Source: CAVZBW01 sp963773635
GTDB lineage: Bacteria > Actinomycetota > Acidimicrobiia > Acidimicrobiales > RAAP-2
NCBI GenBank assembly: GCA_963773635.1
Contig: CAVZBW010000007.1
Span: 26,486 to 90,485 of the forward strand
Length of the DNA stretch: 64,000 bases
Direction: 5' to 3'
Shown here: piece by piece, positions 1 to 7,960 of the stretch
Position numbering within the stretch: position 1 is the stretch's first letter
Layout: every line of letters begins with the position of its first letter
The notes under the pieces: model-generated
Told to the model about the DNA's origin: nothing
What the model saw: only the letters and a program-made list of their open reading frames with translations
Database searches by the model: none
Made by a program: the position numbers and the translations under genes

Positions 1-315
1 ACGACCTGCCTGGCCGTCTCCTACGGCCGCAAGGGCATCCGGGCGAACGGGATCGGGACCGACCTCACCCACACGCCGCAGGTCGACTACCTCACCGGAT
101 CCGAGGACCGGGAGGACCTCTGGGCTTCGTGGGCTCCCGTGGGTCGGGTGGGCTGGCCCGAGGACCAGGCCCGGGTGGCGCTCTTCTTGGCCTCGGATCT
201 GTCGGCCTTTGTCACCGGCCACAACATCCCGGCCGACGGAGGGAGCAAGGCGGGAGGCGGCTGGTTCTACTCGCCGAGCGCCGGCCGGTTCGTCAACCGG
301 CCACGCGATCTCTGA
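1..315 (+). CDS. SDR-family oxidoreductase, C-terminal part (truncated by window edge)
   Basis: Only the last 104 residues are visible, because the gene begins before the window. They read as the C-terminal third of a short-chain dehydrogenase/reductase: the KGIRAN segment (about residues 11-16), the GRVGWPEDQARVALFLAS helix and the closing VTGHNIPADGG strand come in family order. The catalytic Tyr-Lys and the dinucleotide-binding glycines lie outside the window, so substrate and cofactor cannot be judged. The GIRAN motif is followed by GIGTDLTHTP where most classical SDRs have N-x-x-x-P-G, a small deviation. The stop at 313-315 lies about ten bases from the end of the convergent MFS gene. 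Confidence 0.85.
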   Translation, partial: TTCLAVSYGRKGIRANGIGTDLTHTPQVDYLTGSEDREDLWASWAPVGRVGWPEDQARVALFLASDLSAFVTGHNIPADGGSKAGGGWFYSPSAGRFVNRPRDL

Positions 316-325
316 GTACCCGCCG

Positions 326-1849
326 TCACCTTTCCGGTGGGGGGCGCAGCGGTGCGCCGGCCACGTCGCAGGACATGGTGGGCGGGCACACGATCGCGGG
401 TGCTCCCTCCGTGTCGGGTCCGGCCGGCGCGGCTCCCTCTCCGCCGGGCTCGAGCAGGTCGGAGCGGATCGTGATCCAGGCGACGATCCCTCCGACGGCC
501 GAGACACCCGCCGAGACGGCCATGGCCGTGTGGAAGCCCGTCGTCATCGCTGAGGGGTCATAGAAGCGGCTGCCGGTCAGGCCGGCGACGAGGGGAAGGA
601 TCGCCACGGCAAGCAAGCCTCCGACCCTCGAGACGGCGTTGTTGACACCCGAGGCGATACCGGCGCGACGGGGTCCGGCCGCGGCGAGGACGGTGGCCGT
701 CACCGGTGCGACCACCATGGTGAGCCCCAAACCGAAGACGACCACCGCGGGGAACACGCTCTCGAGGTACGAGTCGCCCGGCTCGATGCGGGTCATGAGC
801 GCGAGCCCGGCCGCGATCACGAGCGGACCGACGGTGAGGGGGATTCTCGGCCCGATCCGCTGGGCGAGGGCGCCGGAGCGGGCCGAGAGGAGGAGCATCA
901 GGAAGGTGACCGGCAGGGAGGCCGCACCGGCCTCGATCGGCGAGTAGCCGAGCGAGATCTGGAGGAAGGCGACGAGGAGGAAGAAGAAGCCCCCCAGCGC
1001 CGTGTAGACCACGAAGGTGACGGCGTTGGCCGCGCTGAACTGGCGCGAGGCGAAGATGCCGAGGGGCAGCATCGGGTGCTCGGATCGTGCCTCGACCACG
1101 AAGAAGAGCACCAACGCCACGGCGCCCCCGATCCCGATGGCCAGGATGAGCCCCGAGATCCCCACGGTCGGGCCCTCGATCAACGCGTAGGTCGTTCCGC
1201 CGAGGCCGAGGCCCGTGAGGACGGCGCCCTTCCAGTCGATGGCGTTACCGGCGACCGAGGCGTCGCGGGTCTCGGGGACGTGGTAGCTGGCCATGACGAT
1301 GACGAAGAGGCCCAACGGCAGGTTGATGAGGAAGATCGCCCGCCACGAGACGGCCTGGACCAGATAGCCGCCCAGGAGGGGACCGACCGCCGCGGCCACC
1401 CCGGTCAGGCCCGTCCAGGCCCCGATCGCCCGGCTCCGGTCGTCCTTCTGGAAGGTCGCCTCGATCATCGCCAGGCTGCCCGGCGTGAGGAGGGCGCCAC
1501 CGACCCCCTGGAGGAGGCGGGCGACGATGAGGAACGGCGCGTCGGGGGCCACGGCGCACAGGAGCGAGGCGGCGGTGAACACCGCCGCCCCGTAGACGAA
1601 GATGCGGCGCCTCCCGAAGCGGTCGCCGAGTGACCCGCCGAGCAGGATCAGCGAGGCGAGGGTGAGGAGGTACCCGTTGAGCACCCACTGGAGGGCGCTG
1701 GTCGACGCACCGAGGCCGCGCCCGATGTCGGGCAGGGCGACGTTGACCACGGTGCTGTCGAGGAAGACCATCGCCGAGCCGGCAACGGCAATCGCCAGCA
1801 CGCAGCGACCAGTGGCACTGGCCAGAGCGACTTGTCTGCCATTGGACAT
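326..1849 (-). CDS. MFS drug exporter, DHA2/EmrB-QacA type
   Basis: This is a 507-residue polytopic membrane protein with about 14 hydrophobic segments, the usual number for the DHA2 drug:proton antiporters. Visible signatures are LDSTVVNVALPDIG in helix 1, the loop motif A GDRFGRRRIF near residue 80, and LLQGVGGALLTPGSLAMI in helix 4. The family exports hydrophobic drugs or metabolites with the proton gradient; the substrate cannot be read here. ATG at 1849 is preferred over GTG at 1858 because GGGTGG lies at ribosome-binding distance before it. The HxlR regulator ends about 20 to 30 bases upstream on the same strand, so the two are probably co-transcribed and the regulator is the likely controller. 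Confidence 0.92.
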   Translation of the reverse strand: MSNGRQVALASATGRCVLAIAVAGSAMVFLDSTVVNVALPDIGRGLGASTSALQWVLNGYLLTLASLILLGGSLGDRFGRRRIFVYGAAVFTAASLLCAVAPDAPFLIVARLLQGVGGALLTPGSLAMIEATFQKDDRSRAIGAWTGLTGVAAAVGPLLGGYLVQAVSWRAIFLINLPLGLFVIVMASYHVPETRDASVAGNAIDWKGAVLTGLGLGGTTYALIEGPTVGISGLILAIGIGGAVALVLFFVVEARSEHPMLPLGIFASRQFSAANAVTFVVYTALGGFFFLLVAFLQISLGYSPIEAGAASLPVTFLMLLLSARSGALAQRIGPRIPLTVGPLVIAAGLALMTRIEPGDSYLESVFPAVVVFGLGLTMVVAPVTATVLAAAGPRRAGIASGVNNAVSRVGGLLAVAILPLVAGLTGSRFYDPSAMTTGFHTAMAVSAGVSAVGGIVAWITIRSDLLEPGGEGAAPAGPDTEGAPAIVCPPTMSCDVAGAPLRPPPER

Positions 1850-1879
1850 CGTGACCACCCGGTCGACGCTGGCCCCACG

Positions 1880-2368
1880 CTAGACACCTCTCGACCGTGG
1901 CCGCTCGGGGATCCCGCTGTCGTCGCGACCGGGCCCGGCAACGGCCCGGACGTCTCGCGGGCCGAGCGGCTCGCCGCAGGAGGAACAGACCAGCCTGGCG
2001 TCCGAGACGTGGCCGCATGCCTTGTGGACGACCTGCAGGGGAGGCCCGTCGGGCGCGGCGTGGCGATCACCCCATTGGCGCATGGCGGTGATGACCGGCC
2101 ACAGGTCGCGCCCCTTGTCGGTGAGACGGTAGTCGTAGCGCGGCGGATGCTCCGAGTAGGGGACCCGCACGAGCACGCCGGCGTCGACGAGGCGGGCGAG
2201 GCGCTGCTGGAGGATGTTGCGGGAGATGCCGAGCCGAGCCTGAAACTGATCGAAGCGTGACACGCCGAGCAAGGCGTCGCGGATGATGAGCATGCTCCAC
2301 CATTCGCCCACCACCTCGAGGCATTGTGCGACCGAGCAGTCCATCTGGGCGAAGCTCTTGCGTTCCAC
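1880..2368 (-). CDS. HxlR-family winged-helix transcriptional regulator
   Basis: A 162-residue DNA-binding protein. The N-terminus has the family opening (KSFAQMDCSVAQ, then LEVVGEWWSMLIIRDAL), followed by the winged helix with FQARLGISRNILQQRL and the wing YSEHPPRYDYRLTDKG. The N-terminal Cys of MDCSVAQ is the conserved thiol that senses oxidants or electrophiles in several HxlR members. The C-terminus adds HKACGH and CSSCGE, a likely four-ligand metal site seen in a subset of the family. GTG at 2368 keeps the family-typical residues before MDCS; ATG at 2344 is the alternative. It precedes the MFS exporter in the same operon and diverges from the flavoprotein at 2615. Confidence 0.9.
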   Translation of the reverse strand: MERKSFAQMDCSVAQCLEVVGEWWSMLIIRDALLGVSRFDQFQARLGISRNILQQRLARLVDAGVLVRVPYSEHPPRYDYRLTDKGRDLWPVITAMRQWGDRHAAPDGPPLQVVHKACGHVSDARLVCSSCGEPLGPRDVRAVAGPGRDDSGIPERPRSRGV

Positions 2369-2601
2369 GCGGTACGAGGTTAGTGGGTTGCATGACGCTA
2401 CGCCACGAGCCCGCGACGCAGGGCCGCCATCGCTTCGGATTGGTCCTGGAAGTCGGGAAATTGGGACCCACCCGGGTACCTGCAGGTGAACTGCGTGCTC
2501 GTCATTGACGCCGGCAGGAGCTCGACCAAGCGAGGGTGGGTCGAGCCCTGCCGACCGCGGCCGACCAGATCCGGGCAAGGATCCTTCAGGCAGCCCGGGT
2601 A

Positions 2602-2607
2602 TAGGTT
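2602..2607 (+). promoter_or_regulatory. Leaderless -10 element TAGGTT
   Basis: TAGGTT ends seven bases before the ATG at 2615. This is the TAnnnT spacing typical of leaderless actinobacterial transcripts, and no Shine-Dalgarno sequence precedes the ATG. It supports choosing 2615 as the start. Confidence 0.5.
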
Positions 2608-2614
2608 GCACCGC

Positions 2615-3994
2615 ATGGCTTTCGATCAGCCGGCGGGCTCCTACGACGTCCTGATTCTCGGAGGCGGCCCGGCGGCCACGCACTGTGCCGGGTTCCTGGC
2701 TGACGCCGGCCGGCACGTCGCCATCGTCGAGGACGAATTGTTGGGCGGCGAATGCGACTATTACGCGTGCATTCCGTCCAAGACGCTGCTTCGACCGGGT
2801 GAGGCGCTGGCAGCGGCCCTCGACGCTCCCGGCGCGAGCGAGCGGGTCACCGACGGACCGATCGCCCCCGGCGGTCTCTTCGCGTGGCGGGACTTCATGG
2901 TCAACGGCTACGACGACGGGCACGAGGTCGCCTGGGCCGAGTCCAAGGGGGTCGAGATCATCCGGGGCCACGGTCGCCTCGCCGGTCCGGGCGTCGTCGA
3001 CGTGGAGGGACGCCGGCTCGCCGCGCCCGACATCATCGTGGCAACCGGATCCTCTCCGAGCCTGCCGCCCGTGCCGGGACTCGAAGACCTGGTCGGACTC
3101 TGGAGCAACCGTGAGGCGACCGGAGCGATCGACGTACCCGAGCGGCTGCTCGTCATGGGCGGTGGGCCGGTGGGTGTGGAGCTCGCCCAGGTGTTCCGTT
3201 CGCTCGGCTCAGCGGTGGTCGTGGTCGAGAGCCAGGATCGCCTGTTGCCCCGCTCGCCGCGGGCCCTCGGAGAGGGCCTGGGCACGGCGTTCGAGGCCGA
3301 TGGCATCGAGCTGCATCTCGGGGCGCTGGTCACCGCGGCGAAGCGCGACGGCGACGACTACGTCCTGTCCCTCGGCACCGCAGGCGATGTCCGGGGAGAC
3401 CGGTTGCTCGTGGCGACGGGCCGGCGACCCCGGGTCCGGGACATCGGCCTCGAGACGGTGGGGCTCGACCCGGAGGCGCGACAGCTCGACGTCGACGCCT
3501 CGATGCGTGCGGCCGAGGGGCTCTGGGCCATCGGAGACGCCACCGGCATCTGGCTCCTCACGTACGTCGGCAAGTACCAGGGCCGGGTGGCGGCCGCGAA
3601 CATCCTGGGCGAGCCGACCGTGGCCGACTACTCCGCCGTCCCCACCGTGATCTTCACCCATCCCCAGGCGGCGGCGGTCGGCGAGGCCGAGGGTGCGTTC
3701 AGCGCGACCGTTCCCCTCGCCTCGGTGCCGCGGACGTCCACCTACAGGCGCCACTACGAGGATCGCCCGGACTTTCTCACGCTGGTCTCCGACGGTCACC
3801 GCGTGACGGGCGCCTTTGCGCTCGGGCCGGAAGCCGGGGAGTGGATGCAGCAGGCCACGCTGGCGATCCGCGCCAAGGTGCCCCTCGAGCTCTTCTTGGA
3901 CACCATCCAGCCGTTCCCGTCCTTCTCCGAGGTCTTTTTGACCGCCCTCCTCGAGCTCCGGTCCAAGGCGCGAGGGTCCCCGGTCGGAATCTGA
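2615..3994 (+). CDS. FAD/NAD(P)-dependent pyridine nucleotide-disulfide oxidoreductase
   Basis: A 459-residue flavoprotein of the lipoamide dehydrogenase/mercuric reductase superfamily. The N-terminal FAD Rossmann motif is GGGPAATHCAG (16-26). The redox-active pair is Cys47 and Cys52 in GECDYYACIPSK, with the family spacing of four. A second dinucleotide fold carries MGGGPVGVE (about residue 180), and GLWAIGDATG is the FAD-contacting strand. The dimerisation domain ends QPFPSFSE where lipoamide dehydrogenases have HPTxSE, so the catalytic base His is Phe while the partner Glu remains. MerA enzymes also lack this His, but MerA's C-terminal cysteine pair is absent too. The physiological substrate is unknown. 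An in-frame reading extends upstream, but the leaderless promoter supports 2615. Confidence 0.85.
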   Translation: MAFDQPAGSYDVLILGGGPAATHCAGFLADAGRHVAIVEDELLGGECDYYACIPSKTLLRPGEALAAALDAPGASERVTDGPIAPGGLFAWRDFMVNGYDDGHEVAWAESKGVEIIRGHGRLAGPGVVDVEGRRLAAPDIIVATGSSPSLPPVPGLEDLVGLWSNREATGAIDVPERLLVMGGGPVGVELAQVFRSLGSAVVVVESQDRLLPRSPRALGEGLGTAFEADGIELHLGALVTAAKRDGDDYVLSLGTAGDVRGDRLLVATGRRPRVRDIGLETVGLDPEARQLDVDASMRAAEGLWAIGDATGIWLLTYVGKYQGRVAAANILGEPTVADYSAVPTVIFTHPQAAAVGEAEGAFSATVPLASVPRTSTYRRHYEDRPDFLTLVSDGHRVTGAFALGPEAGEWMQQATLAIRAKVPLELFLDTIQPFPSFSEVFLTALLELRSKARGSPVGI

Positions 3995-4010
3995 GCGTGA
4001 CGGACGCGCC

Positions 4011-4694
4011 TCAGGGTGCGTTGGAGAGCGAGCCGATCCCGAGGCCGGAGCCCGTAGAGGGTTGCGGGACCTGGGCCATGGGGTTGGGCCTCGGGGGGGC
4101 GATCCGCACGAGCGCATTGCGGTCGCGGTGGGAGAAGGGCTCGTCGGTGCCCTTGACCTGCAACATGGTGATCTCGTCGTAGGACCAGGCGTCGGGTCCC
4201 TGGATGGTCACGGTGGTCGTGAACGAGAGGGTGCGAAAGGCGTCCAGGAGGAAGGGATTGGAGCAGATCCCGAAGGTGTCGAGTCCCTCCCTGGCGGACA
4301 GCTCCAAGGTGGTGGCGTCGGGGTCGGCCGAGCCGGAGGCCAGCGCCACCTGCCCACGAGGGATGGCGATGGTCAGGAAGACCGTGTGCGTGGCCGGCTC
4401 CCAGAGCCAGTACCCGACCTGGTCGTGAAACGTCTCGGTCTCGCCCGGCTTGACGATGTGGCGCAGGTAGCGGAGTCCGTAGAGAAGTTGGGGACCGTTG
4501 GTCTGCGGATCGATGGGCTGGAGGTCGTAGTGCTCGACGAAGGAGTCGACCCCGACTCCCTCCTTGACGGGATGCTCGTCGGTGCCGGCCGCCCCTTCCC
4601 AGGTGCCCGCCAAGGGTCCGAGCGGGCCGAGGTTGGAGAGCGTGTCCGGATCGGCGTCGGGTTCGGTGAAGACGTCGGCCACCTCTGCGGTCAT
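4011..4694 (-). CDS. Nitrobindin/THAP4-like heme-binding beta-barrel (FABP-like) protein
   Basis: A 227-residue soluble protein. LGPLGPLAGTWEGAAG near residue 22 matches the start of the lipocalin-like nitrobindin/DUF1794 barrel, followed by GYWLWEPATHTVFL and other alternating strands. Family members bind heme b or other hydrophobic ligands and have been linked to nitrogen-oxide chemistry. Compared with compact 160-residue nitrobindins it has a longer N-terminal segment and a low-complexity tail rich in Gly, Ser and Pro. The heme-ligand His cannot be assigned with certainty from sequence alone. It is transcribed divergently from the acyl-CoA ligase, with only 22 bases between the two start codons. 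Function is inferred from fold resemblance only. Confidence 0.65.
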   Translation of the reverse strand: MTAEVADVFTEPDADPDTLSNLGPLGPLAGTWEGAAGTDEHPVKEGVGVDSFVEHYDLQPIDPQTNGPQLLYGLRYLRHIVKPGETETFHDQVGYWLWEPATHTVFLTIAIPRGQVALASGSADPDATTLELSAREGLDTFGICSNPFLLDAFRTLSFTTTVTIQGPDAWSYDEITMLQVKGTDEPFSHRDRNALVRIAPPRPNPMAQVPQPSTGSGLGIGSLSNAP

Positions 4695-4716
4695 GTCGGC
4701 AACCTACTCTGTGCGC
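4695..4716. promoter_or_regulatory. 22-bp bidirectional leaderless promoter
   Basis: The whole space between two divergent ATG codons is 22 bases. On the plus strand TACTCT (4705-4710) ends six bases before the ATG at 4717. On the minus strand TAGGTT (complement of 4701-4706) ends six bases before the ATG at 4694. The two -10 elements share the TA at 4705-4706, so one melted site could serve both directions. Confidence 0.55.
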
Positions 4717-6327
4717 ATGGATGCACAACAGATCGCGAAGTTCCAGCTCGAAGGCCAGGACATCCCCTGGTTGCTGGCCCACTGGGCGACCGTTCAGCCG
4801 GACAAGACGCTGCTCGTCTGGGAGCCGCGCTCGGGCGCCCCGCAACGCTGGACCTACGCCGAGTTTTGGGCCTCGGTCCGCAGCCTTGCCGCAGGGCTGG
4901 CGCGCCGGGGAGTGGTGGCGGGGGACAAGGTGCTCATCCACTCCGACAACTGCCCCGAGATGGTCCTCGCGTGGTACGCGTGTGCGACCCTCGGCGCGGT
5001 CGGCGTCACCACGAACACCCGCAGCGTCGAGGACGAGATCCGGTTCTTCGTCGAGAAGACGGGTTGCGTCGGGGCCATCACCCAGCCCCAGTACGCCGTT
5101 GTGGTGTCCTCGGCGGTGCCCGATCTCGGTTGGGTGATCGTCACCGAGGACAACGGAGGGGAGGCGGCCCCGCCCGAGGAGCTCGTGCACGGGCATGACG
5201 ACTTCGCCTCACTGTACGCAGACGCCGATGAGCTGCCTGATCGTGCACCAGATCCACTGGCGCCGGCGGGCATCATGTTCACCTCGGGGACCACGTCGCG
5301 GCCGAAGGCGGTCGTGCACACCCACGCCAACGCGCTCTGGGCGGCCCGCAGCGGTCCCGCGAACATCTCGATGGGGCCCGACGACACGTATCTCGTGTAC
5401 CTGCCGTTCTTCCACGTGAACGCCCAGAGCTGGTCCTTCTGGACGACCCTCGGCGTCGGCGGCACGATCGTGTTGCAGCCCAAGTTCTCGTCGTCTCGGT
5501 TTTGGGATGTGGTCACGGCCAACCGCGTGACCCATATCTCGCTGATTCCGTTCGTCTTCAAGGCGCTGGCCGGGAAGCCCATCCCGGAGAACTCGCTCAA
5601 GGTGGGCGTCTTCGGCCTGATCATGCCCGAGCTCGAGGCCTGGCTCGGTTTCGAGGTGCTGCCGGCCTGGGGCATGACCGAGACGGTGATCCATGCGACC
5701 AGCCAGAGCCCGTGGGGGAACGACGCGGGGTCCATGGGTCGCCCCACCCCCGGCTACGAGTTTCTCATCGTCGACCAGGAGAGCGGCCGTCTCTGCGACG
5801 AGGGCCAGCCCGGAGAGCTGTGGGTCCGCGGGACCCGAGGCATCCAGCTGTTCCTCGAGTACTACGACAACCCGGGGGCCATGGCCGACAGCTTCACCGA
5901 GGAAGGGTGGTTCAAGACCGGTGACGTCGTGCGGATCGGCGAGGGCGGTGGCTTCTTCTTTTGCGAGCGGGACAAGGACCTCATCAAGGTCGGCGGCGAA
6001 AACGTGTCGGCGCGCGAGGTCGAGGACGTCATCCGCCAGGTGCCCGGCCTGAGCGACGTGGCGGTGGTGAGCCGCTCCCACGAGATGCTCGACGTGGTGC
6101 CCGTCGCCTTCGTGATCGTGACCGAAGGTCAGGCGGTCGACGAGCCCGAGCTCGAGGCTGCGATCATCGAGGTGTGCTCGAGCAAGCTCGCCGACTTCAA
6201 GGTGCCGAGATCCGTGCACGTGGTCGACGAATTTCCCCGGGCCACCCTCGACAAGGTCGCCAAGAACAAGCTGCGCGAGCTCGCCGAGACCCTGGCTCCC
6301 CGGGAGCCCGCGGATCGCGCACTATGA
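4717..6327 (+). CDS. AMP-dependent fatty-acyl/carboxyl-CoA ligase
   Basis: A 536-residue member of the ANL (acyl-CoA synthetase) superfamily, which activates a carboxylate to acyl-AMP and then to acyl-CoA. The P-loop-like motif FTSGTTSRPKAVVHTH (about 185-200), the GWGMTE-type motif AWGMTET and the hinge aspartate in GWFKTGDVVRI are present. The C-terminal catalytic Lys sits in a family-typical position near KVAKNKLREL. DKDLIKVGGENVSAREVE carries the A8 hinge loop. The length is normal. Substrate class cannot be read with confidence; medium-chain or aromatic acids are possible. The start is ATG 4717, with GTG at 4711 as an alternative. The stop overlaps the ATG of a 20-codon ORF that I did not call. 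Confidence 0.9.
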   Translation: MDAQQIAKFQLEGQDIPWLLAHWATVQPDKTLLVWEPRSGAPQRWTYAEFWASVRSLAAGLARRGVVAGDKVLIHSDNCPEMVLAWYACATLGAVGVTTNTRSVEDEIRFFVEKTGCVGAITQPQYAVVVSSAVPDLGWVIVTEDNGGEAAPPEELVHGHDDFASLYADADELPDRAPDPLAPAGIMFTSGTTSRPKAVVHTHANALWAARSGPANISMGPDDTYLVYLPFFHVNAQSWSFWTTLGVGGTIVLQPKFSSSRFWDVVTANRVTHISLIPFVFKALAGKPIPENSLKVGVFGLIMPELEAWLGFEVLPAWGMTETVIHATSQSPWGNDAGSMGRPTPGYEFLIVDQESGRLCDEGQPGELWVRGTRGIQLFLEYYDNPGAMADSFTEEGWFKTGDVVRIGEGGGFFFCERDKDLIKVGGENVSAREVEDVIRQVPGLSDVAVVSRSHEMLDVVPVAFVIVTEGQAVDEPELEAAIIEVCSSKLADFKVPRSVHVVDEFPRATLDKVAKNKLRELAETLAPREPADRAL

Positions 6328-6370
6328 GCGGCGCGGGAGGAGGTGCTTCGGCACCCAATGGCTACACGAA

Positions 6371-6388
6371 GGTAAACGTCTGGTGAAC
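6371..6388 (-). promoter_or_regulatory. PHO-box-like direct repeats upstream of the phosphate transporter
   Basis: Read on the minus strand, GTTCACC (6388-6382) and GTTTACC (6377-6371) lie exactly 11 bases apart. This matches the direct-repeat unit bound by actinobacterial PhoP (GTTCACC, 11-base period). It sits about 95 bases before the start of the PiT gene. The repeats point away from that gene, but such boxes are known in either orientation. Confidence 0.5.
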
Positions 6389-6456
6389 AAAAGGGGAAGG
6401 CCGATCACGGAGGGTTTCCTGGCCGCGATCCAGGACTTTCCTCGATTGCTTTGCCC

Positions 6457-6471
6457 CTAGCACTTTGCTAG
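6457..6471. promoter_or_regulatory. Perfect palindrome CTAGCA-CTT-TGCTAG before pitA-like gene
   Basis: Six-base perfect inverted arms with a three-base spacer end ten bases before the GTG start at 6482, a position where a bound regulator would block transcription or translation. The regulator is unknown. The right arm also contains TAGAAG, which could be a -10 element. Confidence 0.35.
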
Positions 6472-6481
6472 AAGAAACTCC

Positions 6482-7630
6482 GTGGACTCGAACACCGTCG
6501 TCCTGGTACTCGTGGTCGTTACCGGATTAGCTTTCGACTTCACCAACGGCTTTCACGACTCGGCCAACACGATGGCCACTTCGATTGCGACCGGAGCGCT
6601 CAAGCCCCGGCTCGCCGTGGGACTGTCCGCGGTGCTCAACCTGGCGGGCGCCTTCCTCTCGCTCTCGGTGGCGGCCACCATCGCCAAGGGCATCGTCGAC
6701 CAAAACCAGGCGACCCTCGCCGTGGTCTTTGCCGGGCTGGCCGGCGGCATCGCCTGGAACGTCGCGACGTGGTACCTCGGCATGCCCTCGAGCTCGTCGC
6801 ATGCGCTGATCGGCGGGGTGGTGGGCGCGATGCTGGTCCACGCCGGCGGGAGCGCGGTCATCTGGTCCGGCATCGCCTCCAAGGTGGTCATCCCGGCCGT
6901 CTTCGCCCCGATCATCGCCATGGCCGTCGCGGCGGCCGGCACGTGGATGGCGTACCGCATCACGCAACGGATGAAAGAGGGCGTCAAACGCAGCGGCTAC
7001 CGGGTGGGCCAGATCGGGTCCGCCTGCTTGGTCTCGCTGGCGCACGGCACCAACGACGCCCAAAAGACGATGGGCATCCTGACCCTGGCCCTGGTGGCCA
7101 ATGGCACCATCTCCGGGACAGCCTCGACCCCGGACTGGGTCATCGCCGCCTGCGGAATCTCCATCGCGGCCGGCACCTACTTTGGCGGGTGGCGCATCAT
7201 CCGGACCCTGGGCAAGGGACTTATCGAGATCGACACCCCGCAGGGCTTCGCCGCCGAGGCCTCGTCCACGGCGGTCATCCTCTCGTCCACCCACTTCGGC
7301 ATCCCCCTCTCGACCACCCAGGTGTGCTCGGGCTCGGTCGTCGGCGCGGGACTGGGGCGGGGCGAGCCGGTCCGTTGGAACGTGTTCGGCCGGATGGTGC
7401 TGACCTGGGGGGTCACGCTCCCGGCGGCGGGGCTCGTCGGTGCGGCCTTCTTCGCCGGGGAAAACGCCATCGGCGGCACGCTCGGGACCTTCATCCTCTT
7501 CTTCGCACTCGCCCTGTACTGCGGCGGCATCTACCTGCTGTCGCGGCGGACGCCGGTCAACCCGGACAACGTCAACGCAGAGTGGACGGAGGGCGGGGGC
7601 CGCTCGCACGAGCCCGCCGTGGCGGCGTAG
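6482..7630 (+). CDS. Inorganic phosphate transporter, PiT family
   Basis: A 382-residue membrane protein with about ten hydrophobic helices. It carries both PiT signatures: FTNGFHDSANTMAT near residue 20 and AHGTNDAQKTMG near residue 185, related by the internal duplication typical of the family. PiT proteins import metal-phosphate complexes with protons and act as constitutive, lower-affinity phosphate uptake. The central cytoplasmic loop is short. The start is GTG at 6482. A PHO-like box and a palindrome lie upstream, and a two-helix protein, an unknown protein and a universal stress protein follow on the same strand, which suggests a phosphate or stress-related transcription unit. Confidence 0.93.
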   Translation: MDSNTVVLVLVVVTGLAFDFTNGFHDSANTMATSIATGALKPRLAVGLSAVLNLAGAFLSLSVAATIAKGIVDQNQATLAVVFAGLAGGIAWNVATWYLGMPSSSSHALIGGVVGAMLVHAGGSAVIWSGIASKVVIPAVFAPIIAMAVAAAGTWMAYRITQRMKEGVKRSGYRVGQIGSACLVSLAHGTNDAQKTMGILTLALVANGTISGTASTPDWVIAACGISIAAGTYFGGWRIIRTLGKGLIEIDTPQGFAAEASSTAVILSSTHFGIPLSTTQVCSGSVVGAGLGRGEPVRWNVFGRMVLTWGVTLPAAGLVGAAFFAGENAIGGTLGTFILFFALALYCGGIYLLSRRTPVNPDNVNAEWTEGGGRSHEPAVAA

Positions 7631-7684
7631 GGCGATGGAGCTCGCCACGCCGGCCGTGCGGCCAGGGAACGGAGGGTAGGCAAG

Positions 7685-7933
7685 ATGCTGCTGGCGTCGT
7701 CGCAGTACGTCGACTGGTCCGCGATGGGGGAGATTCTCGGCATCGGTCTGCTGGCCGGTGCCGGTTTGGTCGCCGTCTTCTCGGTTGGGCTCGTCTTCCT
7801 GTCGCACTCGGGCTTCGAGGCGGGTACGGGCACGGTCCGCCGCAACCCGTTCGTCCTCGCCGCTTCGGTCATCTGCTTCCTCATCGTCGTCGGGGGGGTG
7901 GCGTATGGGATCGACGTCATGCTGGCCAAGTAG
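7685..7933 (+). CDS. Small two-helix membrane protein downstream of PiT
   Basis: An 82-residue protein with two clear hydrophobic segments (about residues 17-41 and 57-80), separated by a short polar loop with FEAGTGTVRRNPFV. I recognise no named family. ATG at 7685 follows AGGGTAGGCAAG, a usable ribosome-binding site, 54 bases after the PiT stop. Its position suggests co-transcription with the phosphate transporter, perhaps as an accessory subunit, but this is inference from neighbourhood only. Confidence 0.65.
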   Translation: MLLASSQYVDWSAMGEILGIGLLAGAGLVAVFSVGLVFLSHSGFEAGTGTVRRNPFVLAASVICFLIVVGGVAYGIDVMLAK

Positions 7934-7960
7934 TCGCGCCTCCACGAGCCGGGACGACCC

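Noticed and set aside
6324..6386. A 20-codon ORF overlapping the acyl-CoA ligase stop in ATGA
   Set aside because: Very short, no homologue I recognise, and its end runs into the PHO-like box; coding evidence is too weak.
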